From CAYPNP01 sp964412195 (GTDB lineage: Bacteria > Acidobacteriota > JAAYUB01): a DNA stretch of 64,000 nt. Shown piece by piece: positions 1 through 8,774 of this stretch. The notes beneath the pieces were generated by a model, which did not search any database, was not told the origin of the DNA, and worked only from the letters and a program-made list of their open reading frames with translations. Location: NCBI GenBank assembly GCA_964412195.1, contig CAYPNP010000001.1:124001-188000 (forward strand). Direction: 5' to 3'. The first letter of the stretch is position 1. The number at the start of each line of letters is the position of its first letter. A program made the translations under genes and the position numbers.

Positions 1-442
1 AGGCCGCCGCCTGGCCGGGACGGCGGACCAGCATGCCGATCCCGGCGAAGAAGAGCAGCGAGGCGACGACGGCCACCGCGGCCGGGAAGAAGGCCCCGTT
101 CCGCGGCACGAGGCGGGCGTCCAGCCGGAGGCGGACGCCGCCGCGCCGAACTTCCAGCCGGACCGTTTCGCCGGGGCGGCGGCCGTCCAGGAGGAAGTCG
201 GCCGCGGCGGTGGAGCGCGCCGCAGAACCGTCCATGGTTTCCAGGATGTCCCCCGGTTGGAGACCGGACGCCGCCGCCGGAAGCGGCTCCCCCATCACCC
301 GGAGCCTGCCGGATTCCACCTGCAACGCCGCGGGCAGGCTGGCGGTCAGGGCCAGACGATAGACGCCGAACAGCCCGGCGAAGGCGAGCAGGGCGTCCAG
401 GGCGAGAGCGGCGGGCAAGCGCCACCGTGAGGGGGTCTCCAT
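1..442 (-). CDS. TM-PDZ membrane protein, N-terminal part (cut by window edge)
   Basis: Only the first 147 codons lie in the window; the gene runs off the left edge. The start at 442 follows a GGGAAAAG stretch. The visible part has a membrane helix at about residues 11-31, a PDZ-like segment at about 42-113 with an LQPGDILE loop, and a second membrane helix at about 119-139. The order TM, PDZ, then more membrane is the same as the N-terminus of the sensor kinase starting at 41591. By analogy the missing part could be a multi-helix membrane region followed by a kinase or PP2C phosphatase domain, but nothing in the window shows that. It is divergent from the giant repeat gene. Confidence 0.7.
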   Translation of the reverse strand, partial: METPSRWRLPAALALDALLAFAGLFGVYRLALTASLPAALQVESGRLRVMGEPLPAAASGLQPGDILETMDGSAARSTAAADFLLDGRRPGETVRLEVRRGGVRLRLDARLVPRNGAFFPAAVAVVASLLFFAGIGMLVRRPGQAAA

Positions 443-490
443 GAAGGTTATTCTTTTCCCAGCGCGGTCGGTTGTCAAGCGGCTTGTCGG

Positions 491-526
491 GGAGGAAAAT
501 GTCCGTCGGTAAAGCAACTTTCCTCC
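491..526. promoter_or_regulatory. Perfect 8-bp inverted repeat in a divergent promoter region
   Basis: GGAGGAAA at 491-498 is exactly complementary to TTTCCTCC at 519-526, with a 20-base spacer. It lies in the gap between the truncated membrane gene and the giant repeat gene, just before a GATAAT (536-541) that could be a -10 element for the latter; no convincing -35 is visible. It could be an operator or an RNA hairpin. Nothing else is recognised in 443-664. Confidence 0.35.
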
Positions 527-664
527 GGTCGGGCCGATAATTAATGCAGTATTTCCGCGCTGAAAATGGCCTGCCTCCGCTGCGGCGGGGCAGGCACGGG
601 TACGAGATCCATCCGGAACGAACGGCGGCCGTCCGGCAGGAGGGGCGGCGGGCGGGAGGTGCCC

Positions 665-3600
665 ATGCACGACGACGATCTGATCTCGCGGGCCGGATTG
701 CGTCCGGCGCAGGAAGCCGCGGCGTGGTCGGGGGAGGGGATCCGGGGCGGCCTGGAGGGCGCGGTCCGCGGCCTCCGCGCGGCCTTGGGTGCGGGGGGGC
801 TGCCGGCGCCCGTGGCGGGCGCGCTGGAGCGCCTGCTCGGCGGCGCCCGGCCGCCGGACCGCGGCCAGATCGGCCAGGCCATGGCGGGGGCCCTGCGGGA
901 AGCCGCCGGGGATGCGCACGGCGGCGCCGCCGGCGTGCGGGACATTCTGCGGATGACGGCGGAAAGCTTGGTGGGCTGGGGGAAGGCCGTGGGCGCCTTC
1001 ACCCAGCCGGAGGCGGTCCGGATCCAGGTCGCGGAGGCCCGGATGGGGATGGACACCGCCTTCGAGCAGGTGCGGCCGCATGCGGCGCCTGGCGAGGCGC
1101 TGGCTCCTTTCGCCGAGGCCGCGCAGCGGTTCGCCGACAGCCTGGGGCGGCTGGCGCAGTTCCTGTCGGGCCCGGCCGCGCAGCCGGGCCTGGACCTGCA
1201 CGCCGCGCTGGCGGGCGGGGTGGCCGACGCGGCCCGGGCGACGCTGGCCCATCCGGCGGAAGGGACCGCCGCCGCGGGCCAGGCCGGCGACGTGGCCACG
1301 GCCGCCCGGACCACCCGGGCGGTGCTGGCCGACCAGCTTCGGCTGGAAAAAGCCGGCCGGCAGGCGCCTTTGATCACACCGCCGCCCGGCGGCTATCCCG
1401 CCCTGGAGAAGACCTCGTCGGAGATGCGCGAGAACCTCAGCCGGATCAGCGGGCAGCTGGCCCCGCGGCAGGCGCAGCGGCTCGAGGCCCAGGTGGAGAG
1501 GCTGCTGCAGTTGGTGGCCGGACAGCCAACGATGCCGCCGCTGGCCGGGCGGGGCGACCTGGCGCCGGTGACGCCTCAGGCGGCCATGGCCATCCTGAAC
1601 AATCTCTTCGCGGAGATCGCCGCCCGGATGCAGGCGCCGCCTGCTTCCTCCGCGGCCGACGCCGCGCGGCTGGGGGCGGACCCCGACCGGCTGCGGTTCG
1701 ATCCCGCGGTGCTGGCGCAGCTGGCCCGCCGCCTGCAGCCAGAGGCGGAGCCGGGAACCAGACCGGCCGGCGGAATTCAGACCGGCCTCGAGAACGCGCC
1801 CACGGCGGCGGCGGAGACTGGCAGGGCCGCCGCCGCGATGGATCCCGCCAAGGCCCGGGAACTCCAGCAGAAGGTTCAATCGGCCATCAACGACGAGAAC
1901 GACGGGGCCATCTGCGATCTGGCCAAGAACCCCGAGGCGATGCAGGCCGCCACCCCCGAGCAGAAGGCGGCCATGATCAACGTGCTCAAGGACGGCTACA
2001 CCTCGGACGACGAGGACCGGGCGATCCTGGGCATCCTGCAGACGGCCACCACGGCGGAGGAGTTCTACAAAGTGTTCGACGGTGCCGGGGGCGTCGGGGT
2101 CATCAACGAGGTGGAAGCCGACGGTGTGGCCGACAAGATCAAGAAGCTGACCGACGACTTCGGCCCCCCGCCACTGGACGAAACGCAGACCGCGGAATTG
2201 AAGTCCAAGATCGACCAAGCCATCAGCGACGAGGACGACGGGGCGATCAACAACCTGGCCAAGGACCCCCGGGCCATGGAGGCGGCCACGCCGGAGCAGA
2301 AGGCCGCCATGATCAACATCCTGAAGGATGGGTACACCTCCGACGACGACGACCGCGGGATCCGGGACATCCTCAAGTCCTGCAAGGACGAGGATGAGTA
2401 CTACCAGGTCTTCGAGGGGGCCGGCGGGCCGGACATCATCGACGAGGTGGAAGCCGACGGGGTGGCCGACGAGATCAAGGGCTTCGCCGCGAAGTTCGGC
2501 CCCCCCAAGCTCACGGCGGAGGAGCAGCAGGAGTATCAGTCGAAGATCGACCAGGCCATCGGGGACGAGGACGACGGCGCCATCGTGGCCCTGTCCCGCG
2601 ATCCCAAGGCCATGGCGGCCGCCACCCCCGAGCAGAAGGCGAAGCTGATCGAGGTCCTGAAGGAGGGCCACACCACCGACGAGGAAGACACGGCCATCGG
2701 CGACATCCTGGGCGGCTGCGCGGACAAGGCGGAGGTGGAGCAGGTCATCGAGCTGAGCGGCGGGCGGGACTCCCTGATGGACGAGCTGGACGTCACGGGC
2801 GTCGAGGACAAGATCGACAAGCTTTGCGGCCGGCCGGACCTTGTCCTGGACCGGGCAGTCTCCAACGAGAGCGACGATTCCATCGTCGAGCTGGCCAAGG
2901 ACCCGGACATGATGGCCCAGGCCACCCCCGACCAGAAAGCGGGGATGATCAAGGTGCTGATGGACGGATGGACCAAGAACGCCGAGGACCGGGCCATCCT
3001 GGACATCCTGGAGTCCTGCGCCACCCCGCAGGAGTTCCAGCAGGTGGTGGACAAGGCCGGCGGCAAGGACGTCTTCGACGAGATTGACCTGGACGAGGTC
3101 AAGGACAAGATGAACCTGCTGGCGGGCGGCTACGGCCGGCTGGACCTAGCCACCGACCCGGAGAAGGCCAAGCAGGCCCAGGGGGCGTTCTTGGGCCGCT
3201 CGAGCCTGATGGTGGCGGGCGACCCGCGGCTGGCCGACCCGGAGCTGGCGGGCGGGGCGGGCGCGGCCGGCGGGTCGGCCGCGGACCGGTTCGAGGCGGC
3301 CAGCGACCGGGCCATCAAGGAGAAGGCGTACTACGAGATCAGTCCGAAGGTCCAGAAGGAAGTGGTCATGGAGAACGCGCGGCGCAAGCAGGAGGGCAAG
3401 GCGCCGCTGGACCTGACCCAGCTCACCGCCGGCATGGAGGCGATCCGGCAGACGCCCGGCCTGAGCGACCAGATGCGCGAGGACAAGATCGAGGCGCTGC
3501 GCAAGAAATTCGGCCTGTCCGAGGATTCCATGCGCGAGCTGGCCACCGGCCGTCTCAGCGGGATCTACGCCGACGGCGCGGCCCAGGCCGGGAGCCTGGG

Positions 3601-5629
3601 GGCGGAGATGGTCAGCCAGCTCGAGCAACGCTACGAGGCGGTGGTGGCCCGCTCCGGCGCCGACTCGGCCGAGGCGAAGCAGCTGGCAAAGGAGCTGGAG
3701 GGGCTGAAGCAGGCCACGGGGCCCTACGTCGGGCGGCTGGACGATCTGAGCACGCAGATGGAATCGATGTACCCGGTGCCGAAGAGCTGGGAGGAGGACT
3801 TCGTCGCCGCCTTCGGCTCGATCTTCGACATGCTCTCGCCGCTGCTCCAGGCTATCCCCGGCTACGGCTCGCTGATCTATGCGGCCTACGTCGGGGTCAA
3901 GATGGGGACGGAGATCGCCGACGGCGACATCGGCGGCTTCTTCGAGCAGGGCATCCTGGGCATGGCCGGCAACACCGTGGGGAACATGGGCGTCGGCTTC
4001 CCGCCCTCGCTGGAGGCCGAGATCGGGGTGTACTACCGCATGCAGGCCCAGTCCGGCATCAACGCGGTGACCAAGGGCGACATCCCGGCCATCGCCTCGC
4101 TGGCGGCCAACGCCCTGGGGCCCATCGGCGGCGCGGTGGGCGGGACGGCCGGGGCGGTGCTCACGGTGGCGGGCCAGGTGATCAACGCCGGCAGCCAGGT
4201 GTACCGGGGCACCGATGCCGCCCTGCGCGGGGACGTGCTGGGCGCGATCTCCGGCTATGGCGGGGCGCTCATGAGCGGCGTGAACCTGGCCGGATTCGAC
4301 CCGGAGACGGTGGACATGATCTCCAAGGGCGTCAACTACCTCAGCCAGGGTGCCAAGGCCGGGGTGGGTTTCGCCACCGGCAACTGGCAGCAGGGTTTGA
4401 GCGGCCTGGCGGGGCTGGCCGGCGGCGTGGCGGACCTGGGCCTGCTGCCGGACCTCGACCTGGGCGAGTACGGCGACCGGATCCTGAACCTGCTGGGGCA
4501 GGGCGCCCAGTTCGGGCTCAACCTGGCCGGCGGCGATTACCTCAAGGCGCTGGGCCAGCTGGGCGGGGCATTCGGCGACCCCGGCCTGCAGGAGTGGATG
4601 AACTCGGTGGCCAACGACCCCGCCATCCGCGACGTGATCGGCATGACCACGGCGGGGGCGGACGTCGTGGGCAAGATCCTGAACGGCAACTACTCCGGCG
4701 CCTTGCAGGGGCTGGTCGACGGGCTGGGCGGACTGGACGCGGCCGGCCTGCAGGACTTCCTCGGCAATGCGACCGTGCAGGAGGTGTTGGGCTACGGCCA
4801 GCAGGGGATCCAATTCTTCCAGAACCTGCGGGACGGCAAGTACGGCGAAGCGCTCGGCCAGATCGGGGGCCAGCTGGAGCCGCTGCTGGGCGGCGTGGAC
4901 CTGGGCCGCAGCCTGGGGTTCCTCGGCCAGATGGGCGGTGCGGTGCAGGCCGCCCTGAACAAGGACGTCCTGGGGCTGCAGCGATACCTGGGCCAGGGCT
5001 TCGGCGAGATCAGCCCGTTGCTGGACCGGCTGGGCGCCGGGGAGGCCTCGGACCTGTTCGGCCGCCTGGGGGGAGAAGTGGGCCGTCTCCTCGATGATCC
5101 GACGCTGCGCCAGGCCGCCGGCATGCTGGGACAGGGCTCGGCCTTCACCCAGTCGCTGCTGCGGGGCGACTTCACCCAGGCCCTGAACCGGCTGGCCGGC
5201 ATGCCCGGGCTGGAGGGGCTGCAGCCGGCGATCCAGAAGGCCTGGGGCACGGTGGCCAACGTCACGCCGTTCATCACCGACCTGGCCAGCGGGCAGTACC
5301 TCCGCGGGCTGGCGGGATTGGCCAGCGGCGGCGGGCCCCTGGCGGGATCCCAGGCGCTGCGGGAGGCTCTGGGCGCGGTGCAGGGATCCACGGGATTCTT
5401 CGCCGGCATGACCAGCAACCTCTTCGGGACGGGGCCGCGGAGCCTCTGGGAGGGTCTGGACCGGCTGGCCAGCCTGCCGACCCTCACCCCGGCGCTCGCG
5501 CATCTGGAGAACTCGGCCCGGCAGCTCCTGCAGCAGGCGGGCGGGGACCCGGACGCGGCGGCGCGGTTGCTGTGGCAGGCGGCCGGCGCGGGCGGCTTCC
5601 ACCCGCCGGCGCCGCGGATCCGGGGGTGA
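665..5629 (+). CDS. Giant repeat protein, 1654 aa, unknown function
   Basis: No family is recognised with certainty. The start at 665 is chosen over an upstream in-frame ATG (566) because GGGAGG sits just before it. Residues 1-390 are alanine/glycine-rich and probably helical. Residues about 396-820 hold four diverged copies of a repeat of about 100 residues. Each copy has an acidic DEDDGAI-type segment, an ATPEQKA segment, a GYTSDDEDRAI-type segment and a DEVEADG-type end. The GxTSDxDxxI spacing resembles annexin repeats or calcium-binding loops; that is inference. Residues about 1040-1600 are hydrophobic and glycine-rich with eight or nine copies of a second repeat (period about 55), of the form GQGxxFxxxLxxGDYxxAL. 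No signal peptide is visible. A large effector, adhesin or scaffold are all possible. Confidence 0.8.
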   Translation: MHDDDLISRAGLRPAQEAAAWSGEGIRGGLEGAVRGLRAALGAGGLPAPVAGALERLLGGARPPDRGQIGQAMAGALREAAGDAHGGAAGVRDILRMTAESLVGWGKAVGAFTQPEAVRIQVAEARMGMDTAFEQVRPHAAPGEALAPFAEAAQRFADSLGRLAQFLSGPAAQPGLDLHAALAGGVADAARATLAHPAEGTAAAGQAGDVATAARTTRAVLADQLRLEKAGRQAPLITPPPGGYPALEKTSSEMRENLSRISGQLAPRQAQRLEAQVERLLQLVAGQPTMPPLAGRGDLAPVTPQAAMAILNNLFAEIAARMQAPPASSAADAARLGADPDRLRFDPAVLAQLARRLQPEAEPGTRPAGGIQTGLENAPTAAAETGRAAAAMDPAKARELQQKVQSAINDENDGAICDLAKNPEAMQAATPEQKAAMINVLKDGYTSDDEDRAILGILQTATTAEEFYKVFDGAGGVGVINEVEADGVADKIKKLTDDFGPPPLDETQTAELKSKIDQAISDEDDGAINNLAKDPRAMEAATPEQKAAMINILKDGYTSDDDDRGIRDILKSCKDEDEYYQVFEGAGGPDIIDEVEADGVADEIKGFAAKFGPPKLTAEEQQEYQSKIDQAIGDEDDGAIVALSRDPKAMAAATPEQKAKLIEVLKEGHTTDEEDTAIGDILGGCADKAEVEQVIELSGGRDSLMDELDVTGVEDKIDKLCGRPDLVLDRAVSNESDDSIVELAKDPDMMAQATPDQKAGMIKVLMDGWTKNAEDRAILDILESCATPQEFQQVVDKAGGKDVFDEIDLDEVKDKMNLLAGGYGRLDLATDPEKAKQAQGAFLGRSSLMVAGDPRLADPELAGGAGAAGGSAADRFEAASDRAIKEKAYYEISPKVQKEVVMENARRKQEGKAPLDLTQLTAGMEAIRQTPGLSDQMREDKIEALRKKFGLSEDSMRELATGRLSGIYADGAAQAGSLGAEMVSQLEQRYEAVVARSGADSAEAKQLAKELEGLKQATGPYVGRLDDLSTQMESMYPVPKSWEEDFVAAFGSIFDMLSPLLQAIPGYGSLIYAAYVGVKMGTEIADGDIGGFFEQGILGMAGNTVGNMGVGFPPSLEAEIGVYYRMQAQSGINAVTKGDIPAIASLAANALGPIGGAVGGTAGAVLTVAGQVINAGSQVYRGTDAALRGDVLGAISGYGGALMSGVNLAGFDPETVDMISKGVNYLSQGAKAGVGFATGNWQQGLSGLAGLAGGVADLGLLPDLDLGEYGDRILNLLGQGAQFGLNLAGGDYLKALGQLGGAFGDPGLQEWMNSVANDPAIRDVIGMTTAGADVVGKILNGNYSGALQGLVDGLGGLDAAGLQDFLGNATVQEVLGYGQQGIQFFQNLRDGKYGEALGQIGGQLEPLLGGVDLGRSLGFLGQMGGAVQAALNKDVLGLQRYLGQGFGEISPLLDRLGAGEASDLFGRLGGEVGRLLDDPTLRQAAGMLGQGSAFTQSLLRGDFTQALNRLAGMPGLEGLQPAIQKAWGTVANVTPFITDLASGQYLRGLAGLASGGGPLAGSQALREALGAVQGSTGFFAGMTSNLFGTGPRSLWEGLDRLASLPTLTPALAHLENSARQLLQQAGGDPDAAARLLWQAAGAGGFHPPAPRIRG
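1852..3126 (+). repeat. Four tandem coding repeats of about 100 codons
   Basis: Copies begin near nucleotides 1852, 2202, 2530 and 2828. Copies 1 and 2 are the most alike; copy 4 has drifted most (ESDDSI in place of DEDDGAI). Shared landmarks per copy are DGAI, ATPEQKA, an acidic TSD box, and a closing DEVEADG/DELDVTG/DEIDLDE segment. The unequal similarity suggests stepwise duplication rather than recent expansion. Confidence 0.8.
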
Positions 5630-5630
5630 G

Positions 5631-5678
5631 GGGGCGACGGGGCGACGGGGAGACGGGGAGATGGGGAGACGGGGAGAT
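5631..5678 (+). repeat. Octamer word array (GGGGMGAY), six units
   Basis: Six contiguous octamers, each GGGG[C/A]GA[C/T], start two bases after the stop codon of the giant gene. The phase is perfect, with substitutions only at positions 5 and 8. The rest of the gap to 5838 contains a possible promoter for the next gene (TTGTTC 5763-5768, 18-bp spacer, TACACT 5787-5792). Confidence 0.8.
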
Positions 5679-5838
5679 AGAGCATCCTTGCCTGCCCTCG
5701 AGGTTCGGCTTCGGCGACGGATCTGATCAGCGTTGAAAGTTCGAGGGAAGGGGCTTCTGCCTTTGTTCGAAGGCTGGGGAGGGTGGTACACTCAGAACAC
5801 AGGCAATTGCTGATTCTTCTACAGTTCAGGAGGTTCAT

Positions 5839-6309
5839 GTGTTCGCCAGTCCCGGCCGCTTCGAGCCGGCCCACCTCTGCCGGCGCTGCTGTCCTGCCTG
5901 CGACGGGCAGGATCTGCAGGCCCTCGCCGTGCTCGTCCGCGACGGGGAGCCGCCGGCCACCGCGGGCCATGGCATCACCTACTTCCATCAGGTGATCGTC
6001 CGCTGTGCCGACTGCGGGACAGGCTTTCTAGAGCGGCGCGACCACGACTGCTTCCAGCTGGACGAGGTCTGGGACCAGATGGAATGGTACGTTCTGGCGC
6101 CGGCCCACACCGAGCGCCTGGCCGAGGCGCTGGCCGGCTGCCCCGCGCCCCTGGATCCGGGATGCGCCTGCGAGGTGCACGCCGCGCTGCGCGACAGCGC
6201 CGGCCGGCTCCCCCGCTCGGCCTGGTCAAGCGCGCTGGAGGCGGAGGCGCACATCCACCCGGCGCGACTGGAGTCCGGTCCCGGCGGTTTTCGGATAGTC
6301 GCGTCGTAG
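5839..6309 (+). CDS. Small zinc-ribbon-like hypothetical protein
   Basis: A 156-residue protein not assigned to a family. The start is GTG at 5839, five bases after AGGAGG; the ATG at 5837 is in a frame that closes early. Cysteine pairs near the N-terminus (CRRCCPACDG, about residues 14-22) and at about 56-59 (CADC) could hold a zinc ion. The middle has aromatic and acidic residues (FQLDEVWDQMEWYVL); the C-terminus is unremarkable. No signal peptide is seen, so a cytoplasmic location is likely. It lies between the giant gene and an SdpI-like gene, with no functional clue from either. Confidence 0.6.
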   Translation: MFASPGRFEPAHLCRRCCPACDGQDLQALAVLVRDGEPPATAGHGITYFHQVIVRCADCGTGFLERRDHDCFQLDEVWDQMEWYVLAPAHTERLAEALAGCPAPLDPGCACEVHAALRDSAGRLPRSAWSSALEAEAHIHPARLESGPGGFRIVAS

Positions 6310-6332
6310 CTCGCGACCTCCGGGCGCGTGTC

Positions 6333-6372
6333 GGGGGAAACGGCGAAACGGCGGTGGGGCGAAACGGCGCAG
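6333..6372 (+). repeat. Octamer word array (CGGCGAAA type) in the 6310-6612 gap
   Basis: Five octamers in phase: GGGGGAAA, CGGCGAAA, CGGCGGTG, GGGCGAAA, CGGCGCAG. They begin 23 bases after the stop of the zinc-ribbon gene. The same CGAAACGG words recur at 8723-8754. The rest of this 303-base gap has a small GC-rich palindrome near 6400 and a ribosome binding site (GGAGGATC) for the next gene; I see no gene or clear promoter in it. Confidence 0.6.
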
Positions 6373-6612
6373 CGCCCCACGTTACCCACGTACACCGCGG
6401 CACCCCGCCGCGGGACGATACGGCCGCCGGCGCGATCGGAGGTTGTCGAAAAAGCCGTTGCGCCGCCCCGCGTCCGGGGGCAGCGGGCTACCTAGCGCAT
6501 TCCCAATTCCCGCAAAATGAGATACGATGACCGGCGGTCAAACAAAGCCCGTGTCTGGATACCCGCCGGGTTCCGCCATTGACCCGGCCTCAACCGTTCG
6601 GAGGATCACCTC

Positions 6613-6969
6613 ATGCCTGGCATCCCCATTGTCTCCCCCGACCTCGTCCTGATCGGCCTCGGTCTCCTGGTCGGCATCCTGTCGATCCCGCTGCTCCTCG
6701 GCTGGGTCCCCCGGAACCGCTTTTACGGCATCCGGGTGCCCGCCGCGTTCGCGTCGGACGAGAACTGGTACGCCATCAACGCGTTCGGCGCGCGGCGGCT
6801 GCTCCTGTTCGCCGCGGCGGTCTCCCTGCTGGGCGTCCTGTGCCGGAGCTTGCCCGATCCGCCGTTCTGGCTGCCCATCGCCTGCCTGGTGGCGGTGCTG
6901 CCGCTTCTCCTGCTCACCGTCCGCTCCATCACCCGCTTCGCCGCGACCTTTGCTCGTACCGGTGATTGA
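6613..6969 (+). CDS. SdpI-like membrane protein
   Basis: A 118-residue protein with three predicted membrane helices (about residues 9-29, 63-78 and 85-103). Between the first and second is the hallmark of the SdpI/YhfL C-terminal domain: a VPRNRFYGIR segment followed by NWYAINAFGARR. In Bacillus, SdpI is a membrane immunity protein and signal receptor for the toxin SdpC; most homologues, including short ones like this, have no tested role. GGAGGATC precedes the ATG at good distance. No toxin gene of the SdpC type is visible nearby, so immunity is not implied here. Confidence 0.7.
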   Translation: MPGIPIVSPDLVLIGLGLLVGILSIPLLLGWVPRNRFYGIRVPAAFASDENWYAINAFGARRLLLFAAAVSLLGVLCRSLPDPPFWLPIACLVAVLPLLLLTVRSITRFAATFARTGD

Positions 6970-7002
6970 TCCGGCTGATTTTCCCGCAAGCACCATCGGA
7001 TG

Positions 7003-7723
7003 CAGCAAAGTGTCAGTACCGGCTGGCGTCAGCCGCCGGCGCGAGATGTGACAACCGCTCGCGTGGAGTTGCCTACACCTCAGGATCCCCATACTGTTCC
7101 ATGATCTGCTCCATCGTGAGTAAGTCCTCCCCCTGCTCGTCCCGCACGTATCGGCAGGCGGCCCGGTATCTTGCCTCCGTAAACAAGTACACCGTGCTGC
7201 CATGGTACGACCAGGGACTCCCGTCATCCGGCACCAACCGGGCCTCGCGCAGCCGGCGGGTGCACCAGCCCTTGAGGTCGCCCATCGTCTTTTCCGGAGA
7301 GTACGGGGAGGCCACGATCACATGGACGTGACAGATCCGGACGTTCAGCTCGTGCAGCGGCCAGCCGCGGTGCGCGCAGACTTCGCGGACGGTCCGTGCC
7401 ACGACTTGCCGCATGGCGGCATCGAGTCGTGGCGCAGACGGGAAGCCTCCTCGGCACGCCAAGCCTCGTTGGGAGCGATCCTGGGGGCGCCGTACCGGTT
7501 GCGGAAGCGGTCCTGGGATCCCCGCGGATCGCCGTGCAGCCAGGTGCTGCGGGTGCGGAAGGTGAGGAAATAAACGGTCAATCCAGGATCATACAAGGGG
7601 CACCTCCAAATATGTCTTTGCCAGAGATAACGGGGAGTCCGGCAAGTGTTCCGGAAAAAATTGAAAGATCACCCATCGGTCTCGCGCCGGCGGCTGACGC
7701 CCGCCGGTACTGACGCGATGCTG
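7003..7723. mobile_element. REP/RAYT-type element with inverted ends
   Basis: The transposase remnant is flanked by inverted repeats: 7013-7045 and 7681-7713 are reverse complements at 32 of 33 positions. The match continues imperfectly to 7003 and 7723. Each end can fold into its own small hairpin, GGCTG-GCGT-CAGCC at the left end and GGCGG...CCGCC at the right. Inverted REP-like hairpins around a lone Y1 transposase gene are the usual arrangement for REP-associated tyrosine transposases. No target-site duplication is obvious. Confidence 0.75.
7073..7596 (-). pseudogene. Frameshifted HUH (Y1/RAYT-family) transposase
   Basis: Read leftward, the first frame (7596 to about 7425) gives the typical N-terminus of this family: YFLTFRTRSTWLHGDPRG, then RNRYGAPRIAPNEAWRAEEA. 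The family sequence continues in another frame, from about 7420 to 7073, with RLDAAMRQVVARTVREVC. The HUH-type metal site is CHVHVIV. Later comes an EARYRAACRYV helix carrying the expected catalytic tyrosine. A small deletion around 7420, where a short linker is missing, would explain the shift, so no full protein can be made without frameshifting. These enzymes nick and rejoin single-stranded REP hairpins. The remnant is bracketed by matching inverted repeats. Confidence 0.75.
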
Positions 7724-7753
7724 GATTCATGGTTATGTGCCGGCGGGCGGGGC

Positions 7754-7762
7754 TGGTACAAT
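7754..7762 (+). promoter_or_regulatory. Extended -10 promoter for the 7808 gene
   Basis: TGGTACAAT has TG one base before a TACAAT hexamer, an extended -10 arrangement. The -35 is weak (TTATGT at 7733-7738, 18-bp spacer). It starts just outside the right REP-like end, 46 bases before the gene. Confidence 0.4.
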
Positions 7763-7807
7763 GGAGCAACTGAAGATGCCGCATCGTGACGATCGGACAG
7801 GGAGATC

Positions 7808-8692
7808 ATGAAGGCCGTCATTGCGACTATCCTTTCTTTCTGCTGGTTCGCCCCCGTGTGGCTCTGTGCGGAGAGTTCGGAAGTGGGCGCGCACGTCCGG
7901 GCGCGGGTGGACGCGGACGTCAAGGCGGGCCGGCCGGTGGTGGTCCACGTCATCGTGGCCCTGTGCGACAACGAACACCAGGGCATCGTGCCGGTGTCGA
8001 GGTCCCTCGGCAACGGACATAATCCGAAGACCAACCTGTACTGGGGCGCGGCGTTCGGCGTCCGCACGTTTTTCGAGCATCAAGGCTGGCGGAGGATTCC
8101 GCTGGCCGTCCCCCACGGCGGGCCCGTGCTGGAGAAGGTGGCATTCCAGAAAAAGTTGAAACGGGGAGGCCGGCCCGCGGACGTCTGGGTGATCGCCGAG
8201 GCGTGGGACGGCGCCGAGATCAAGGCCGCCCTGGTCCGCTTCCTGCGACTCGCGGCGGGACACGATCCCGATACCGTGCCGGTGGGAATTGCCCCGGCCG
8301 CTGATTCCGGGAACAGGACTGTCCCGACGCCGGTTGGTCTGGCCGCCGGCGGTGACGCCCACCTGGTCGTCTTCGTCGGGCACAATGGACTGATGGACTT
8401 CCCGCCGCCCGGCCGCCCGTCCCCCCGGGCCGGCGCCCCTGCGCGGGCGGCGGCGGTCCTGGCCTGCGCCAGCCGGCCGTACTTCCTCGACCTGCTGCGA
8501 ACCGGCGGCGCCCGGCCGCTGCTGCTGACCACTGGCCTGATGGCGCCGGAAGCGTATGTGCTCGACGCCGCCGTCACGGCATTCGCCCGCGGGGACACCG
8601 ACGCCGGGGTGCGGGAGGCGGCCGCCGCGGCGTACGCCCACTATCAGAAGTGCGGTTTATCGGCCGCCCGGCGACTTTTTCGTGGGGAATGA
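7808..8692 (+). CDS. Exported protein of unknown function, 294 aa
   Basis: The N-terminus (MKAVIATILSFCWFAPVWLC) is a plausible signal peptide ending near residue 21, and GGGAGATC precedes the start. The mature part opens with a conserved-looking block, VVHVIVALCDNEHQG followed by VSRSLGNGHNPKTNLYWGAA, which suggests an enzyme-like or ligand-binding fold. Later blocks, HLVVFVGHNGLMDF and LACASRPYFLDLL, resemble strands ending in active-site loops. I know of uncharacterised proteins with this opening motif in several environmental phyla but no function. It stands alone between the transposase remnant and a cluster of word arrays. Confidence 0.65.
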   Translation: MKAVIATILSFCWFAPVWLCAESSEVGAHVRARVDADVKAGRPVVVHVIVALCDNEHQGIVPVSRSLGNGHNPKTNLYWGAAFGVRTFFEHQGWRRIPLAVPHGGPVLEKVAFQKKLKRGGRPADVWVIAEAWDGAEIKAALVRFLRLAAGHDPDTVPVGIAPAADSGNRTVPTPVGLAAGGDAHLVVFVGHNGLMDFPPPGRPSPRAGAPARAAAVLACASRPYFLDLLRTGGARPLLLTTGLMAPEAYVLDAAVTAFARGDTDAGVREAAAAAYAHYQKCGLSAARRLFRGE

Positions 8693-8701
8693 TGAGGGAA
8701 G

Positions 8702-8754
8702 GACGGGGGGACGGGGGGAACCCGAAACGGCGAAACGGCGAAACGGCGGTGGAG
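8702..8754 (+). repeat. Octamer word arrays (GACGGGGG and CGAAACGG)
   Basis: Two exact GACGGGGG octamers (8702-8717) are followed by three exact CGAAACGG octamers (8723-8746) and a diverged fourth unit. The block starts ten bases after the stop codon at 8692. The second word is the one seen at 6333-6372. Confidence 0.75.
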
Positions 8755-8774
8755 CGCACCGGCGGGGAGGCAAT

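Noticed and set aside
491..526. Intrinsic terminator for a gene to the left
   Set aside because: The inverted repeat has a 20-base loop and lies between divergent genes, so no gene ends there.
3146..5791. Leftward 881-codon open frame opposite the giant repeat gene
   Set aside because: It mirrors the codon pattern of the + strand gene, has no ribosome binding site or domain, and its sequence is compositionally biased (Q/G/A/R-rich), as expected of an antisense frame in GC-rich DNA.
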